DNA of 64,000 nucleotides from Mesorhizobium sp. WSM4904. GTDB lineage: Bacteria; Pseudomonadota; Alphaproteobacteria; Rhizobiales; Rhizobiaceae. This document shows positions 61,113 to 64,000 of this stretch, piece by piece (positions within the stretch are counted from its first letter, which is position 1; each line of letters starts with the position of its first letter). The translations under genes were made by a program, and so were the position numbers. The stretch spans positions 5,961,001 through 6,025,000 of the forward strand of contig NZ_CP121354.1 in assembly GCF_029674545.1 (NCBI RefSeq). Direction: 5' to 3'. Under the pieces are notes generated by a model that did not search any database, was not told the origin of the DNA, and saw nothing but the letters and a program-made list of their open reading frames with translations.

Positions 61113-63167
61113 ATGAAGAACCTTTGGAACGACGCCGACGCGGAAAAGATGGTTGCCGACTATGCCAAGAAAGGCGTCGGCGGCGACCTCGCGCTGCGCG
61201 TCTACACGACCCGCCTGCTCGGCGGCGAGCCGCGGCTTGTGCTGCATGGCGGCGGCAACACCTCCTGCAAGACCAAGGCCACCGATCTCGTCGGCGACGA
61301 ATGGGACGTGCTCTGCGTCAAGGGCAGTGGCTGGGACATGGCGGTGATCGAGCCGCAAGGCTTGCCTGCGGTGAAGATGGGCGCGCTCATCAAGGCGCGC
61401 GCGCTTGCCGCGCTGTCCGATGAGGACATGGTGGCGCTGCAGCGCTCCAACCTCATCGATCCCGCCTCCCCCAACCCGTCGGTCGAAACACTTCTGCACG
61501 CCTTCCTGCCGCACAAATTCGTCGACCATACGCATTCGACCGCGATCCTCGCCATCGTCGACCAGGAAGACAGCAAGGCTCTGGTGGCAAAGGTATTCGG
61601 CAGCAAAATGGGTTACGTGCCCTACATCAAGCCGGGCTTCGACCTCGCCAAGGTGGCCGCGGAAATTTTCGACGCCGACCCGAGCGTCGAAGGCCTGATC
61701 CTCGACAAGCACGGCATCTTCACCTTTGGCGACGACGCCCGGCAGGCCTATGACCGGATGATCCACTATGTGAACGTCGCCGAGGAGTATGTCGCGAAGA
61801 ACGGCAGGCCGCAGGCGCCCAAGGCGGCGCTGCCGGCGAAGCTCGCCAGGCCAAGCGACATCGCGCCGATGCTGCGCGGCGCGGTGGCGGTGGCGCGCGG
61901 CGAAGGCCGCTTCGACCGCATGATCAGCGACTTCCGCACGTCGAACGCGATCGTCGATTTCATCAATTCGGCAAAGATCGCCGACTATGCCGGGCGCGGC
62001 GTGTCGACGCCCGATCTTTCGATCCGCATCAAGACCGGCCCGATGGCGGTGCCGGCGCCCGACGCCGACAAGCTCGACGACTACAAGGCCGTCATCCGCG
62101 ACCATGTCGACGCCTTCGCCAAGGACTACCGTGCCTATTTCGAGACCAATGACGCGCTGGACGACGTCAAGCGCACCATGCTCGACCCGATGCCGCGGCT
62201 GACGCTGGTTCCCGGTCTCGGCATGTTCGGCCATGGCCGCACGCTGAAGGACGCCAAGATCGCCTCCGATGTCGGCGAGATGTGGATCGAGGCGGTGCGC
62301 GGCGCGGAAGCCATCGGCAATTTCCAGCCGCTCTCCAAGGCCGACCTCTTCCCGCTCGAATACTGGTCGCTGGAGCAGGCGAAGCTTGCCTCGAACAAGC
62401 CGAAGCCGCTGACCGGCCAGGTGGTGCTGATCACCGGCGGCGCCGGCGCGATCGGCGCCGCGACGGCGAAGCTCTTCGCCGCCAATGGCGCGCATGCGGT
62501 CATCGTCGACCTCGATCCGGCCAAGGCCGCTGACGCGGCGAAAGCAGCCGGCAACAATTCGATCGGCGTCGGCGCCGATATCACCAACCCGGCCGAGATG
62601 CGCGCCGCCTTCGACAAGGCGGTCGCGGTCTATGGCGGCGTCGACATACTGGTCTCCAACGCAGGCGCGGCCTGGGAAGGCCGGATCGGCGAGCTCGACG
62701 ATGCGCTTCTGCGCAAGAGCTTCGAGCTCAACTTCTTCGCCCACCAGTCGGCGGCGCAGAACGCGGTCCGCATCATGCTGGAACAGGGCACCGGCGGCGT
62801 GCTCCTGTTCAACACCTCCAAGCAGGCGGTCAATCCCGGGCCGAAATTCGGCGCCTATGGCCTGCCCAAGGCGGCGACGCTGTTCCTGTCGCGGCAATAC
62901 GCGCTGGACTATGGCGCCCATGGCATCCGCTCCAACGCGGTCAACGCCGACCGCATCCGCTCGGGGCTTCTGACCGACGCGATGATCGCCAGCCGCTCCG
63001 GCGCGCGCGGCGTCTCGGAGAAGGAATACATGTCCGGCAACCTGCTTGGCCAGGAGGTGACGGCCGACGACGTGGCGCAGGCCTTCCTGCACCAGGCGCT
63101 CGCCGAACGCACCACCGCCGACGTGACGACGGTGGACGGCGGCAACATCGCGGCGGCGCTGCGCTGA
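61113..63167 (+). CDS. Bifunctional class II aldolase / short-chain dehydrogenase (RhaD-like)
   Basis: The 684-residue fusion has an N-terminal class II aldolase domain (about residues 1-400; HGGGNTSCK, HTHSTAIL and KHGIFTFG metal/phosphate-site motifs) and a C-terminal SDR domain (about 420-684; ITGGAGAIGAATAKLF, SNAGAAWEG, YGLPK catalytic pair, TTVDGGNIAAAL). In rhizobial RhaD the aldolase splits rhamnulose-1-phosphate and the SDR oxidises lactaldehyde. No isomerase, kinase or importer lies beside this gene, so its substrate may differ. It is 81 bases after the SorC gene. Confidence 0.85.
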   Translation: MKNLWNDADAEKMVADYAKKGVGGDLALRVYTTRLLGGEPRLVLHGGGNTSCKTKATDLVGDEWDVLCVKGSGWDMAVIEPQGLPAVKMGALIKARALAALSDEDMVALQRSNLIDPASPNPSVETLLHAFLPHKFVDHTHSTAILAIVDQEDSKALVAKVFGSKMGYVPYIKPGFDLAKVAAEIFDADPSVEGLILDKHGIFTFGDDARQAYDRMIHYVNVAEEYVAKNGRPQAPKAALPAKLARPSDIAPMLRGAVAVARGEGRFDRMISDFRTSNAIVDFINSAKIADYAGRGVSTPDLSIRIKTGPMAVPAPDADKLDDYKAVIRDHVDAFAKDYRAYFETNDALDDVKRTMLDPMPRLTLVPGLGMFGHGRTLKDAKIASDVGEMWIEAVRGAEAIGNFQPLSKADLFPLEYWSLEQAKLASNKPKPLTGQVVLITGGAGAIGAATAKLFAANGAHAVIVDLDPAKAADAAKAAGNNSIGVGADITNPAEMRAAFDKAVAVYGGVDILVSNAGAAWEGRIGELDDALLRKSFELNFFAHQSAAQNAVRIMLEQGTGGVLLFNTSKQAVNPGPKFGAYGLPKAATLFLSRQYALDYGAHGIRSNAVNADRIRSGLLTDAMIASRSGARGVSEKEYMSGNLLGQEVTADDVAQAFLHQALAERTTADVTTVDGGNIAAALR

Positions 63168-63191
63168 AGAAGTGAAAGCCATCCCCAGATT

Positions 63192-63220
63192 GGTTCGTCG
63201 TTTTACGAGAACGACGAACC
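63192..63220. terminator. Perfect 11-bp hairpin after the RhaD-like gene
   Basis: GGTTCGTCGTT (63192-63202) pairs with AACGACGAACC (63210-63220) around a 7-base loop, 25 bases after the stop. A CT-rich tail ends in TTTG without a proper U-run, so termination efficiency is uncertain. Confidence 0.55.
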
Positions 63221-63388
63221 CCTCTCTCTCTTTGTCCTGACGCGGTTCTCGGACGGAAGCCCGTTTCGCACTTCTGCTAGAAAACTGCTCCAAGCGGTCA
63301 AAATCCGCTCAAATCCTTCGCTTATTGCTCGAACAGCTTTAAGGGGTGCCTTGCGCCTCGTCTACGAGACACAAGAGCTGGAGCCCGT

Positions 63389-64000
63389 ATGCAAGCCAGG
63401 GAAGTGCCTTATTTCAGCCAGTGGGAATCGCCCGGCATGACTTTGCCGCTTCTGGCGGAGGGGCCATCGGCGCTCTATCGCGATCCGCTATGGCGCAATT
63501 CCGGCGCGGAAACGGTTGAGGATTATGCGCGCCGGGCCGTCAATGTCTGCGGCATGGCCTGCCTGAAGATGATCCTTGCCGCACGCGGCGAAATTCATCC
63601 GACGCTCGAGCTCGCCCGCGCCTGCACGGCCTATGGCGGCTATGTCGTCAATGAGATCGACGGCTCAATCAAAGGATTGATCTACGAGCCCTTCGTCAGG
63701 TTCGTCCGCGAGCGATTCGACCTGCTTGCGGAGACGATGACGAATGTCGACATGGCCGCGGTGCCCGGACTGTTTTCACGGTGGCGCTACTTCATCGCCT
63801 CGGTGCACCCCGGCATCCGCTGGCCCGAACGCGAGCCGCCGTCCAAGGGCGGCCATCTGGTGTTGGTAACGGCGGCGTCGCCAGGCGAAATCCGCTTCCA
63901 CAACCCATCCGGCCACGACCGGCAGAGCCAGGCGGATGTCACGCTGCCGCTCGCCAGCTTCGGCCGCTTTTTCGCCCGGCGCGGCATCGCCGTCGCGTTC
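63389..64000 (+). CDS. C39-like cysteine peptidase family protein, 5' part (gene runs off the window)
   Basis: The frame is open from ATG 63389 to the window end (204 codons). The sequence NVCGMACLKMILAARGEI has the CG-x-x-C/S-L form of the papain-like C39 (Peptidase_C39_2) nucleophile region, GGHLVLVTA supplies the expected His block, and FHNPSGH the Asn/Asp block. So the Cys-His-Asn triad is arranged in family order. No signal peptide is visible at the N-terminus, so it is likely cytoplasmic or non-classical. Function could be peptide processing or a non-peptidase transglutaminase-like activity. The 3' end is missing. Confidence 0.65.
   Translation, partial: MQAREVPYFSQWESPGMTLPLLAEGPSALYRDPLWRNSGAETVEDYARRAVNVCGMACLKMILAARGEIHPTLELARACTAYGGYVVNEIDGSIKGLIYEPFVRFVRERFDLLAETMTNVDMAAVPGLFSRWRYFIASVHPGIRWPEREPPSKGGHLVLVTAASPGEIRFHNPSGHDRQSQADVTLPLASFGRFFARRGIAVAF

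Noticed and set aside
61077..63293. A 738-codon open frame on the minus strand
   Set aside because: It is antisense to the RhaD-like fusion and has no recognisable domain.

Overview
The window is high-GC, gene-dense DNA that reads as a chromosome or large replicon of a rhizobial alphaproteobacterium, most likely Mesorhizobium or a close relative. The support is the strong GC bias at third codon positions, the many uptake operons with their own regulators, FrcBCA/SorC/GntR-type sugar loci, palindromic intergenic repeats of the rhizobial kind, and an sRNA of the alpha-r14 (NfeR1-like) type. No rRNA, tRNA, CRISPR array, insertion sequence or prophage was seen. Both window edges cut genes.

Layout. 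1-1.6 kb: an FAD amine oxidase-like gene and the start of an ABC permease (minus strand). 1.8-7.1 kb: a XylX-like 2-keto-3-deoxy-sugar-acid dehydratase, a three-gene FrcBCA-like sugar ABC importer and a LacI regulator. 7.2-7.4 kb: a small RNA with three anti-Shine-Dalgarno hairpin loops. 7.5-13.8 kb: a methyltransferase, a TetR regulator with twin operators, and an RND efflux pump. 13.9-21.6 kb: a GntR regulator, an enolase-superfamily epimerase/dehydratase and a Dpp-like ABC importer, one of whose permeases seems to start at AUC. 21.6-26.8 kb: an SDR/NTF2-like pair with a divergent HxlR regulator, then a LysR regulator divergent from a second Tat-exported solute-binding protein and a double-DUF427 protein. 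27.1-37.1 kb: a polyol or sugar locus (SAF-domain oxidoreductase, FGGY kinase, SorC regulator, ribose-type ABC importer, two SDRs). 37.3-38.0 kb: a HicAB toxin-antitoxin pair.

38.2-52.5 kb is the most distinctive region. It holds a complete gene set for the N-methylglutamate route of methylamine use: a glutamate-synthase-like N-methylglutamate synthase in three subunits, a type III glutamine synthetase that is probably gamma-glutamylmethylamide synthetase, and a four-subunit sarcosine-oxidase-like N-methylglutamate dehydrogenase. Ahead of these lie an XRE-cupin regulator, an APC amine permease and five uncharacterised small or medium membrane proteins. A ten-base element is shared by the regulator's own promoter and the operon promoter. 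I infer a regulated amine uptake and oxidation module with undescribed membrane parts.

52.6-57.8 kb: a second RND pump with its TetR regulator (minus strand). 57.9-58.2 kb: a long inverted repeat. 58.2-63.2 kb: an acyl-CoA ligase, a second SorC regulator and a RhaD-like aldolase/dehydrogenase fusion. 63.4 kb to the end: the start of a C39-like cysteine peptidase-family gene. Functions are assigned by family recognition from the translated sequence; substrates are mostly inference from context.
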